The notes beneath the pieces were generated by a model. It was not told where the DNA came from. It did not search any database and was given only the letters and a program-made list of their open reading frames with translations. Below, piece by piece: positions 32,455-39,733 of a stretch of 48,158 nucleotides of DNA. Each line of letters begins with the position of its first letter. Position 1 is the stretch's first letter. Both the position numbers and the translations under genes were made by a program. Origin of the DNA: Lacticaseibacillus nasuensis JCM 17158 (lineage in GTDB: Bacteria; Bacillota; Bacilli; Lactobacillales; Lactobacillaceae); the NCBI RefSeq assembly GCF_001434705.1, contig NZ_AZDJ01000003.1, positions 233,105 through 281,262 on the forward strand, given 5' to 3'.

Positions 32455-34011
32455 ATGGCACTTTCACTGAACGCATGTATTTTATTACTCAAGGAACATC
32501 ACCTGCTGAAAAGCAGCGCGGTGCAAAACGATTTGAATACGGACATGACCGGTATCGCCTATGATTCACGCAAGGTGTCCGGCCCGAGCCTGTTTTTCTG
32601 CAAAGGGGAGAAGTTCCGGCCGATTTACCTGTCGATGGCTAAGGACAACGGTGCCATCACGTATGTCGCCGAGAAGCCTTACGTCGAAGGCAACGGCATG
32701 AACGCCTTGATCGTCGTGAACGTCACCAAGGCCATGGCCATCCTGGCCGCCGCGTTTTACGACTACCCGCAAGACGACATGACGGTAATCGCCTACACCG
32801 GCACCAAGGGCAAAACCACCAGCGCGTACTTCACCTATGGCATCTTGAATCAGGCCCACCCGAAGCACGTGGCGTTGCTGTCGACCATCGAGCGCATCGT
32901 GGGTCCGAATGCCGACCAGCGCTTCCCATCAACGCTCACGACGCCGGAGTCCTTGGACCTGTTCCACGAAATGCGCGAGGCGGTCGATAACGGCATGACG
33001 CACCTGGTGATGGAGGTGTCGAGCCAAGCCTACCTGCGCAACCGCGTGTTCGGGCTGACCTATGACGTCGGCTTCTTCTTGAATATCACGCCGGATCACA
33101 TCGGCCGCAACGAGCACCCGAGTTTTGCCAATTACCTGCACAACAAGATGCAGGTGCTGGTCAACGCGCGCAAGGTCGTCATCAACGCCGAAACCGAGCA
33201 CTTCGCAGAGGTTTACGCGGCGGCCACGACGACCACCTATCCGGAAAGCATCTACTTGTTTGCCAGCGCGGGCTTCAAGCCGGCCCAGGCGGACTTGGAC
33301 ATCGATTTTCGCTACGAGAGCCTGTCCTCGGACACCAGCCGCAGCCAGTTCAAGCTGGTGCCGGTGACCGACAAGGCCGCGGCGCTGAACGTCGGTGGTC
33401 AATACAAGCTGGCGCTCATCGGTGACTTTAACGAAAGCAACGCCACCGCGGCCATCATCGGCGCCGGCCTGGCCGGCGTCGATGCCAGCAAGGCCGTCCC
33501 GGGCATTGAAAACGTGAAGATTCCCGGTCGCATGGAGCACGTTGCGCTGCCCGGCCACGGCACGGTGTACGTCGATTTTGCCCATAATTACGGCAGCCTC
33601 AAGGCGTTGTTGCACTTCCTGCGCGCTGAGTATCCCAAGCACAAGCTCAACGTCGTCATCGGCGCGCCTGGCGACAAAGGTATCAGTCGCCGCCCGGACT
33701 TCGCCAAGGTCCTCGACGAATACGCCGACACCGCCTATTTGACCACCGACGATCCAGGTTACGAGGATCCGGCCGCGATTTGCGCCGAGATTCAAGCGGC
33801 GATGAAGAACCCCGCGGTCAAGGTGGAAACGATTCTCGACCGCGAAACGGCGATTCAAGCCGCGCTGGCCGCCGCCGATGACACCACGGTGACCGCCGTG
33901 GTGGCCAAGGGCGAGGAGCGCCGCCAGCTCGTGCGCGGCTTGCGTCAGCCTTACGTCGGTGACATGCCGGCCGTTCAGCACTATGCTGAACAACTAAAGG
34001 TAGGCGAATAA
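32455..34011 (+). CDS. murE: UDP-N-acetylmuramoyl-tripeptide synthetase MurE (probable L-lysine type)
   Basis: A 518-residue Mur ligase that adds the third amino acid of the peptidoglycan stem to UDP-MurNAc-L-Ala-D-Glu in the cytoplasm. The ATP loop TGTKGKTT lies at 115-122; STLTTPESLDLF and EVSSQAYLRNRV follow. The position that selects the substrate reads DDPGYEDP (432-439), not the DNPR of diaminopimelate enzymes, so lysine is more likely. The racemase gene begins 1 nt after its stop. A second murE may exist elsewhere in the genome. Confidence 0.9.
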   Translation: MALSLNACILLLKEHHLLKSSAVQNDLNTDMTGIAYDSRKVSGPSLFFCKGEKFRPIYLSMAKDNGAITYVAEKPYVEGNGMNALIVVNVTKAMAILAAAFYDYPQDDMTVIAYTGTKGKTTSAYFTYGILNQAHPKHVALLSTIERIVGPNADQRFPSTLTTPESLDLFHEMREAVDNGMTHLVMEVSSQAYLRNRVFGLTYDVGFFLNITPDHIGRNEHPSFANYLHNKMQVLVNARKVVINAETEHFAEVYAAATTTTYPESIYLFASAGFKPAQADLDIDFRYESLSSDTSRSQFKLVPVTDKAAALNVGGQYKLALIGDFNESNATAAIIGAGLAGVDASKAVPGIENVKIPGRMEHVALPGHGTVYVDFAHNYGSLKALLHFLRAEYPKHKLNVVIGAPGDKGISRRPDFAKVLDEYADTAYLTTDDPGYEDPAAICAEIQAAMKNPAVKVETILDRETAIQAALAAADDTTVTAVVAKGEERRQLVRGLRQPYVGDMPAVQHYAEQLKVGE

Positions 34012-34012
34012 G

Positions 34013-34762
34013 ATGCGACACTTTTTCAGCGTGATCGGCGGCATGGGCACGGCGGCGACGGAGAGTTACGTGCGCCTGCTCAACGCGCGCACCCAGGCCA
34101 AAAAGGACCAGGATTATATGAATTACATCCTGGTCAATGACGCCACGGTGCCCGATCGTACCAGCTATATCCTCGATCACAGCCAGCCGAGTTTTTATCC
34201 CGACCTGCTGGCGGACATTCAGCAACAAAGCCTGCTGCACCCGGATTTCATGGTGATGGTGTGCAACACCGCCCATTACTTCTTCGATGACCTGCAGGCG
34301 GCCACCGACGTGCCCTTGCTGCACATGCCGCGCATCGCGATTCAAGAAATGTGCGCGCGCTACCCAGAAGAGCAGCGCATCGGCCTGATCGCCACCAAGG
34401 GCACCATCGCCGATGGCATCTACACGCATGAAATCGAACGCACCGGGCGCGAAGTGGTGCTTGGCGACGCGGCGCTGCAAGACCAGGTGATGGACCTGAT
34501 TTACACCTACATCAAGGAGCAAAACGTCGTCAACGCGGCGTTGTACCACGAGATTCTCGCCACGATGCACGACAAATTCGGGGTCAACGTGGTGGTGCTC
34601 GGCTGCACCGAGCTGTCCTTGGCGCAGGAAAAAGCCGGCGACCACCCGTATCAAGTGATCGACGCGCAAAGCATTATCGTGGACAAAACCCTGGCGCTGG
34701 GCCGCGCGTTTCGCGAAAGCGACGCGGCGGGCCAGGCCTTATTGAAGACCATGACGGACTGA
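34013..34762 (+). CDS. Aspartate/glutamate racemase family protein
   Basis: A 249-residue cofactor-independent amino-acid racemase with the two catalytic cysteines Cys84 (VCNTAH) and Cys198 (GCTELS). GGMGTAATESY is the N-terminal signature. The start lies 1 nt after the murE stop, so the two are co-translated. In lactobacilli with a D-Asp cross-bridge, an aspartate racemase supplies that bridge, and pairing with murE fits. D-Glu supply is an alternative. No aspartate ligase gene is nearby. Confidence 0.85.
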   Translation: MRHFFSVIGGMGTAATESYVRLLNARTQAKKDQDYMNYILVNDATVPDRTSYILDHSQPSFYPDLLADIQQQSLLHPDFMVMVCNTAHYFFDDLQAATDVPLLHMPRIAIQEMCARYPEEQRIGLIATKGTIADGIYTHEIERTGREVVLGDAALQDQVMDLIYTYIKEQNVVNAALYHEILATMHDKFGVNVVVLGCTELSLAQEKAGDHPYQVIDAQSIIVDKTLALGRAFRESDAAGQALLKTMTD

Positions 34763-34776
34763 AAGGAGCAATTTTG

Positions 34777-35637
34777 ATGGCACATTTGACTAAACTGACC
34801 GATACATACACGCTGGCTAACGGCGTAAAGATTCCCATCGTTGGCTTTGGCACCTGGCAGACGCCAGCCGATACCGTCGCCCAACAAAGCGTTGCGGCGG
34901 CACTGAAGGCGGGTTATCGCCATATCGATACCGCGGCCGCTTATGGCAACGAGGAAGGCGTCGGCGCCGGCATTCGCCAATCCGGTTTGCAACGCAGCGA
35001 GGTGTTCTTGACCACCAAGCTGTGGAATGGCGATCACGGCTACAACGCCACCAAGCAGGCCATTGACGCCAGCCTGACGCGCCTGGGCACGGACTATGTC
35101 GACTTGTACCTGATTCACTGGCCGAACCCCATCAAGTTCCGCGACACCTGGCAGGACACCAACGCCGAAACTTGGCGCGCCATGGAGGAAATCCTCCAAG
35201 CCGGCAAGGCCCGCGCCATCGGGGTCTCGAACTTCCGGCCACACCACCTCGACGAACTGGCCAAAACGGCTAACATCACGCCGATGGTCAACCAGATTTT
35301 CCTCAACCCCTCCGACCTGCAGCCAGAAGTGGTCGCCTACAACCAGGCGCATAACATCTTAAGCGAGGCCTACAGCCCGCTTGGGACCGGCAAGATTTTC
35401 GAAGTCGGCGAGTTGAAAAAGATCGCCGCGCGCTACCACAAGAGTGTCGCCCAAATCGTCTTGCGCTGGTCTCTGCAACACGACTTCCTGCCGCTGCCAA
35501 AGTCCGTGCACGAACAGCGCATTCAAGAAAACGCGCAGCTGTTTGACTTCGAATTAAGTCATCATGACATGGAAGTCATCGATGCCTTGCACGGGACCGC
35601 CGGGTTGGCTACCGATCCGGATACCGCCACTTTCTAA
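34777..35637 (+). CDS. Aldo/keto reductase
   Basis: A 286-residue NADPH-dependent aldo/keto reductase. The tetrad is visible: Asp51 (DTAAAYGNE), Tyr56, Lys81 (TTKLWN) and His114 (LIHWP). The cofactor end SVAQIVLRWSLQ and PKSVHEQRIQEN is also typical. AAGGAG lies 9 nt upstream of ATG 34777. It reduces aldehydes or ketones; the substrate is unknown. It probably continues the murE transcript because no terminator lies between (14 nt). Confidence 0.9.
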   Translation: MAHLTKLTDTYTLANGVKIPIVGFGTWQTPADTVAQQSVAAALKAGYRHIDTAAAYGNEEGVGAGIRQSGLQRSEVFLTTKLWNGDHGYNATKQAIDASLTRLGTDYVDLYLIHWPNPIKFRDTWQDTNAETWRAMEEILQAGKARAIGVSNFRPHHLDELAKTANITPMVNQIFLNPSDLQPEVVAYNQAHNILSEAYSPLGTGKIFEVGELKKIAARYHKSVAQIVLRWSLQHDFLPLPKSVHEQRIQENAQLFDFELSHHDMEVIDALHGTAGLATDPDTATF

Positions 35638-35664
35638 CGCAAGCTCAACGTAACGGAGGAGCCC

Positions 35665-36003
35665 ATGTACGAATCCACTAAGAAGCATCATGTTAGCGAC
35701 GCCGTGGCAGAAGTGTTTCCCGCCGCTGTCACCAACCAGATTTTTGAGGTCATTCAGCTGATGAACAAAGCCAAGCAACTGGTCACCGCGCCGGTGGCCG
35801 TGGCTTTTTCCGACGACTATACGGATGACGAAATGTACGCGTTGCTGATTCAAGGCGACGTGGCGCCGGCGCAGGAATTTCCGCTGACTTATCGCGGCGA
35901 CAAGCCGTTCCTCGGCCACGGTTACATCCTGATCGTGAAGGATAACCCCAAGACCATCTACATCGACTTCAGCAAGGCCAACAACCTAGACGAGGTCCGC
36001 TAG
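35665..36003 (+). CDS. Small unknown protein, possibly DUF960-like
   Basis: A 112-residue soluble acidic protein: MYESTKKHHVSDAVAEVFPAAV at the start and HGYILIVKDNPKTIYIDFSKA near the end. The first residues and overall length resemble DUF960, a small Firmicute family of unknown function, but the match is weak and from memory. ACGGAGG precedes the ATG. It follows the aldo/keto reductase by 27 nt and ends the transcript with a terminator. Confidence 0.6.
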   Translation: MYESTKKHHVSDAVAEVFPAAVTNQIFEVIQLMNKAKQLVTAPVAVAFSDDYTDDEMYALLIQGDVAPAQEFPLTYRGDKPFLGHGYILIVKDNPKTIYIDFSKANNLDEVR

Positions 36004-36007
36004 CACC

Positions 36008-36036
36008 AAGAGCCACCCAGTGCGGTGGCTCTTTTC
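36008..36036 (+). terminator. Terminator after the 112-aa gene
   Basis: AAGAGCCAC / GTGGCTCTT stem, then TTC. Confidence 0.85.
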
Positions 36037-36080
36037 ATGCCCCGTGGGGAAACTTTCTGGTCAAGGCTACTGACTTCAGG

Positions 36081-36116
36081 TAAACTAGTTTGGTAAATCG
36101 TAATCATTACTGTTTA
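36081..36116 (+). promoter_or_regulatory. Zur box and promoter of the zinc transporter genes
   Basis: 36094-36116 reads TAAATCGTAAT-CATTACTGTTTA, which differs from the Bacillus Zur consensus palindrome (TAAATCGTAAT...ATTACGATTTA) at only two positions in the right arm. A -10-like TAAACT lies at 36081-36086, so the operator would cover the start site. Zinc-bound Zur should repress the two ABC genes. Confidence 0.75.
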
Positions 36117-36123
36117 AGGCTGG

Positions 36124-36223
36124 CGGTGGTGTGGCGGGCAGGGGCCGCCGAGTCGCAAAGTGCGCGACTCACCGCCCAGGCAGCGCATCTGCTCCGCCTC
36201 ATAACCGGGCCCGCTCACAACTT
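36124..36223 (+). repeat. Degenerate structured repeat element, copy C1
   Basis: The right half is normal: CAGG-CAGCG, CTCC, AACC bulge and GGGCCCGCTCACAACTT. The left half lacks matching P1-P3 strands and the lower P4 arm is disrupted, although the upper P4 hairpin (GAGTCGC/GCGACTC) remains. It is a decayed or left-truncated copy next to the intact C2. Confidence 0.6.
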
Positions 36224-36346
36224 AATCGTGTTCGCGAGGGCAAGAAGCTACACACAGGACCACCTGATGGCCGACTCGCAAAGCCCGCGAGTCAACCCTC
36301 AGGCGGCGCCTGTGTTCCGCTTCTTAACCGCCCTCGCTCACAACTT
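36224..36346 (+). repeat. Structured repeat element, copy C2
   Basis: A 123-nt unit. P1 GCGAGGGC/GCCCTCGC, P2 AAGAAGC/GCTTCTT, P3 CACAGG/CCTGTG, P4 CCTGA...TCAGG with a GACTCGC/GCGAGTC upper stem. Loops TACA//TTCC and ACCA//CGGCG. The terminal GCTCACAACTT is duplicated at 36347-36357, and GGAGG of the ABC ATPase gene follows at once. Confidence 0.9.
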
Positions 36347-36366
36347 GCTCACAACTTGGAGGTTTT

Positions 36367-37065
36367 ATGTCTTCTGCGCTTATTAGTATTAATCATTTGC
36401 GGTTCGGGTTTCATGACCGGCCGCTGTATTCCGATTTGAATTTTACGTTGGCGCAAGGCAGCTTGACGAGCTTGATTGGGGCCAACGGGGTGGGGAAGAC
36501 GACCTTGGTGCGCCTGATCATGGGTGAACTCCAGCCCGTGGGCGGAACGATTACCCGGATGCCGGGGCTGCGCCTGGGGTACGTACCGCAGTTTCGCAAC
36601 ATCGACAGCGAGTACCCGTTGACCATCCGCAGCTTCGTCCAACTCAACCAGCACGGCTTGTGGCCGTGGCACACGCGCGCGGAGAAGCAAGCGCTGGATG
36701 CGGTGCTGAAGCAAACTGAGCTGACCGAGCGGCAACACCAGCTGATTGGGCAAGCCAGCGGCGGGGAAAAACAAAAGGCGTACCTCGCCCAGGCACTGCT
36801 GACTGCGCCGAACTTCCTGATTCTCGACGAAGCCACCGCCAGTCTCGACGTCAACACGAAAACCGAGCTGATGAGTCTCGTGCGTCAGCTCAACCGCAAC
36901 AGCGGGCTTACGGTCCTCTTCATCACCCATGACCTGCAACTGGCGCGGGAGTATACCGATCAGTACCTGTTGCTGACCCCGGATGACTACGAGCTGAAGC
37001 CCACCAGCGCCATGGATATGGCGAAGATGCCGCCCGAGCTTCAACCCGCAGAGGAGGTGCAGTGA
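36367..37065 (+). CDS. Zinc ABC transporter ATP-binding protein
   Basis: A 232-residue ABC ATPase. Walker A GANGVGKTT (38-46), signature ASGGEKQK (about 130-137; normally LSGGQ, so an unusual variant), Walker B LILDEA (151-156), and H-loop ITHD. Together with the permease that overlaps its end, and the Zur box upstream, it forms the core of a ZnuCB/AdcCB-type zinc importer. The substrate-binding lipoprotein is absent here. GGAGG lies directly after the duplicated end of repeat C2. Confidence 0.85.
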   Translation: MSSALISINHLRFGFHDRPLYSDLNFTLAQGSLTSLIGANGVGKTTLVRLIMGELQPVGGTITRMPGLRLGYVPQFRNIDSEYPLTIRSFVQLNQHGLWPWHTRAEKQALDAVLKQTELTERQHQLIGQASGGEKQKAYLAQALLTAPNFLILDEATASLDVNTKTELMSLVRQLNRNSGLTVLFITHDLQLAREYTDQYLLLTPDDYELKPTSAMDMAKMPPELQPAEEVQ

Positions 37066-37856
37066 TGTTTGCCTATGAATTCATGCAAAATGCCTTCATG
37101 GCCAGCACCTTTATCGCCATCACCTGTGGCTTGGTTGGCGTCTTCGTCAGCGCCCGGGGCATGTCGTTTCTGTCGCACACGTTAAGCGAGGTTGGCTTTG
37201 CCGGTGCCGCCTTTGCCGTGTTCGCCGGCATCAGTCCCTTGGTGGGGATGTTGCTGTTCACCATCGTCAGCTCGATTGCGGTGGGCAAGTTGTCGGTGAA
37301 GGCGTCGCGGCGGGAGGCGTCGATTTCGGCGGTGTCGAGTCTGTTTGTTGGGTTGGGCATCCTGTTTCTCTCCCTGTCCGACTCCAGCAGCAGCTACGCC
37401 ACGACGATTTTATTCGGGAGCATCGTTGGCATTTCTCGCGGTGACGTCTGGCAGCTGGTCGGCTTGGCCGGGGCTGTGTTGGTGACGTTGTGCTTCGGGT
37501 TCCGTAGCCTGGCGTTTGACTCCTTTGATCCAGACGGCGCGCGGGCGCAGGGCCTGCCGCGCAACTTGTTGTCGATCTATTTTCTCTTGATTCTTGCCGT
37601 GTCGGTGTCCATCGGCGCGCAAATCGTCGGTAGCCTACTGGTGTTCATCTTGCTGACGCTACCGAGTGCGGCGGCGAAATACCTCGGCCACACGCTGCCA
37701 GCGATGCTGGCCATCAGTGTCGGCGCCGCGCTGATTGGCGTCTGGCTTGGTTTGTACCTGGGTTACATCACCAATTGGCCGGTCACCTTTTTCATTGCCG
37801 CCATCGAGTTTGGATTTTATTTTATCGCATTGGGCATTCGGCGCCTGCGCGATTAA
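37065..37856 (+). CDS. Zinc ABC transporter permease (ZnuB/AdcB family)
   Basis: A 263-residue ABC-3 family permease with about eight membrane segments. FVSARGMSFLSHTLSEVGFAGAAF near residues 25-48 and LLVFILLTLPSAAAKYL near 185-201 are typical of zinc/manganese permeases. The ATG overlaps the stop of the ATPase (TGATG) and is supported by AGAGGAGG. Zinc is favoured over manganese because of the Zur box. The partner binding protein must be encoded elsewhere. Confidence 0.88.
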   Translation: MFAYEFMQNAFMASTFIAITCGLVGVFVSARGMSFLSHTLSEVGFAGAAFAVFAGISPLVGMLLFTIVSSIAVGKLSVKASRREASISAVSSLFVGLGILFLSLSDSSSSYATTILFGSIVGISRGDVWQLVGLAGAVLVTLCFGFRSLAFDSFDPDGARAQGLPRNLLSIYFLLILAVSVSIGAQIVGSLLVFILLTLPSAAAKYLGHTLPAMLAISVGAALIGVWLGLYLGYITNWPVTFFIAAIEFGFYFIALGIRRLRD

Positions 37857-37910
37857 TCAAAGATTGGTAGAATAGGGATATTATCATGCCATCATAAAAG
37901 GAGAATTGCG

Positions 37911-38783
37911 ATGATTACTTGTCCCAACTGCGGCCAGCAGATCCCTGCTGATGCCGAGTTTTGTACCTTCTGTGGCGCGCGGTTGACGCCGGCGACCACC
38001 ACGAGTCAGGCTGCGCCGACGCCCGTTCAGCCACCCGTGGCGCCGGCGACTGCTCAGCAGGCGACCCAACAGCCGCAGCAACAGCCCATTGCGCCCCAAC
38101 CGACGCCGCTCCCGCCGACGCAGCCCAGCGCTTTTTCGCTGTTTCTCAAAGACTACTGGCACTACCTACTCGATTCGATTAAGCACCCGGCCACGATTAC
38201 GCGGACCTATCACAAGTACGCCGGGCTAACCAGCATCGGCTTGACGTCGTTGTTAGTTGGCTTGAGCTTCTTCACCGATAACCATCGCCGGTACGCCACG
38301 GCGCAGCTTCATCAAGTCATCAGCGCCGGCGACAGTGAGCGCGGCTTTGCCACATTTTTCGCCTGGTTCTTAATCATGTTCTGTGGCATCTTGTTGTATG
38401 CTTCGACGGCGCATGTGGTCAGCGGGTCGCTACTCGGCGACAAGCGCGCTGATTACCTCACCGGTCTCAACGAGTTCGGTCATTACAGCAATCTTGCGGT
38501 GCCGGTCAGCGTGCTGTTCCTGCTGTACGCTTTGGTGGGCACGCAGACTGGTGGCTACTACGTCGGCGTGAATGTCACCTTGCTGACGATGGTGGTGCTG
38601 CTCGTGTCGATTGCGGCGACGACGACGATTTACTACACGGCGATTCAAACCCATCTTGACCGCATCTACGCGTTTATCGTGACCCATGTGGTTGCGATTC
38701 TCCTGATTGCGGTATTGTGCAAGCTGATTTACAGCATGTTTGCCGATGCCAGTAGCAACAATAGTTTCGGTCCCTTTAGTTAA
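37911..38783 (+). CDS. Zinc-ribbon membrane protein
   Basis: A 290-residue protein. One zinc ribbon (Cys4/7 and Cys18/21: CPNCGQQ, CTFCGAR) is followed by a Pro/Gln/Ala-rich linker (about 25-75) and five or so membrane segments from residue about 103 on. Function unknown; it may belong to the DUF6574-like group, but this is not checked. AAAGGAG precedes the ATG. Its layout (zinc ribbon, P/Q/A linker, membrane part) is like that of the PrsW-type gene at 4541, but no protease motifs are visible. Confidence 0.8.
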   Translation: MITCPNCGQQIPADAEFCTFCGARLTPATTTSQAAPTPVQPPVAPATAQQATQQPQQQPIAPQPTPLPPTQPSAFSLFLKDYWHYLLDSIKHPATITRTYHKYAGLTSIGLTSLLVGLSFFTDNHRRYATAQLHQVISAGDSERGFATFFAWFLIMFCGILLYASTAHVVSGSLLGDKRADYLTGLNEFGHYSNLAVPVSVLFLLYALVGTQTGGYYVGVNVTLLTMVVLLVSIAATTTIYYTAIQTHLDRIYAFIVTHVVAILLIAVLCKLIYSMFADASSNNSFGPFS

Positions 38784-38784
38784 C

Positions 38785-38817
38785 AAAAACACGCAGCCCG
38801 CGGGCTGCGTGTTTTTT
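38785..38817. terminator. Bidirectional terminator
   Basis: AAAACACGCAGCCCG / CGGGCTGCGTGTTTT perfect stem between convergent genes; it slightly overlaps the stop of the minus-strand dehydrogenase. Confidence 0.9.
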
Positions 38818-39682
38818 ATTGCCATGAGGGATAGCTGGTGATCAACCCTTGCGTGCCCAGATCGCCGTCCCCGGCGGCTTGCAGGGCCTCGTACAGCCGT
38901 GCCGCTTCGGCGGTGGCGGGCAAGTCGAGGTGCATGCGTTGGGCCTCCGCCAAGGCGATTTTCAAGTCCTTGACGAAGTGCTTCACGAAAAATCCCGGGG
39001 TGTAATCGGCGGCGAGAATCCGCGGGCCGTAGTTGCGCATGCTCCAGTTATCGCCGGCACCGCCGCTGACGGTGGCGATGACCTGCGTGAGGTCCAGCCC
39101 AGCCGCCTTGGCGTAAACCAACATCTCGGTGAGGCCGGTCATCGTGCCCGCAATCATGATTTGGTTGGCCATCTTGGCGTGTTGGCCGCTGCCGGCGTCG
39201 CCGAAGCGCGTGACGTGACTGGCGATGACATTAAAGATTGGCTGCACCTGCGCGAGTGCCGTTGCCGGCCCGCCGACCATCACGGACAGTGTGCCGGCCT
39301 TGGCGCCAACGTCACCGCCGGATACCGGCGCGTCGAGGGCCTGCACCGATTGCGCTGCGGCCTTGGTGGCAATCGTTTGCGCCAGCGTCGGCGTGCTCGT
39401 GGTCATGTCCACGACGATGCTGTGCGGCTTGGCGCCGGCCAGAATCCCGGTCTCGCCGAAATACACCTGCTCGACATCGGCGGGGAAGCCGACCATCGAC
39501 AGCGTCACGTCGCTCGCCGCGGCCACGGCCTGCGGTGAGTCGGCCCAGGTGGCGCCGGCAGCGAGCACGGTAGCGGCGTGCGCCTTGGTGCGGTTGTAGA
39601 CGGTGACCGCGTAGCCGGCCTTCAACAAATTTAAGATGATGCCGGTGCCCATGACGCCGGTGCCGATAAAGCCGATTTTCAT
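38816..39682 (-). CDS. NAD(P)-dependent oxidoreductase, 3-hydroxyisobutyrate dehydrogenase family
   Basis: A 288-residue beta-hydroxyacid dehydrogenase. N-terminal Rossmann motif GFIGTGVMGTG (4-14), substrate signature DAPVSGGDVGA (about 117-127), and catalytic Lys170 in KMANQ. It oxidises or reduces short 3-hydroxy acids such as 3-hydroxyisobutyrate, tartronate or succinic semialdehyde-type substrates; the exact one is unknown. AAAGGAG precedes the start. A terminator separates it from pepF upstream. Confidence 0.88.
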   Translation of the reverse strand: MKIGFIGTGVMGTGIILNLLKAGYAVTVYNRTKAHAATVLAAGATWADSPQAVAAASDVTLSMVGFPADVEQVYFGETGILAGAKPHSIVVDMTTSTPTLAQTIATKAAAQSVQALDAPVSGGDVGAKAGTLSVMVGGPATALAQVQPIFNVIASHVTRFGDAGSGQHAKMANQIMIAGTMTGLTEMLVYAKAAGLDLTQVIATVSGGAGDNWSMRNYGPRILAADYTPGFFVKHFVKDLKIALAEAQRMHLDLPATAEAARLYEALQAAGDGDLGTQGLITSYPSWQ

Positions 39683-39698
39683 AATAAACTCCTTTCAC

Positions 39699-39728
39699 CA
39701 AAACCGCCTCCGAATTAGGGAGGCGGTC
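39699..39728 (-). terminator. pepF terminator (minus strand)
   Basis: ACCGCCTCC / GGAGGCGGT stem; on the minus strand it is followed by TTTTGG, just after the pepF stop. Confidence 0.8.
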
Positions 39729-39733
39729 AGAGA

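Noticed and set aside
36090-36439. Open frames of about 100 codons before the zinc transporter
   Set aside because: They run through the Zur box and the repeat copies and have no ribosome site.
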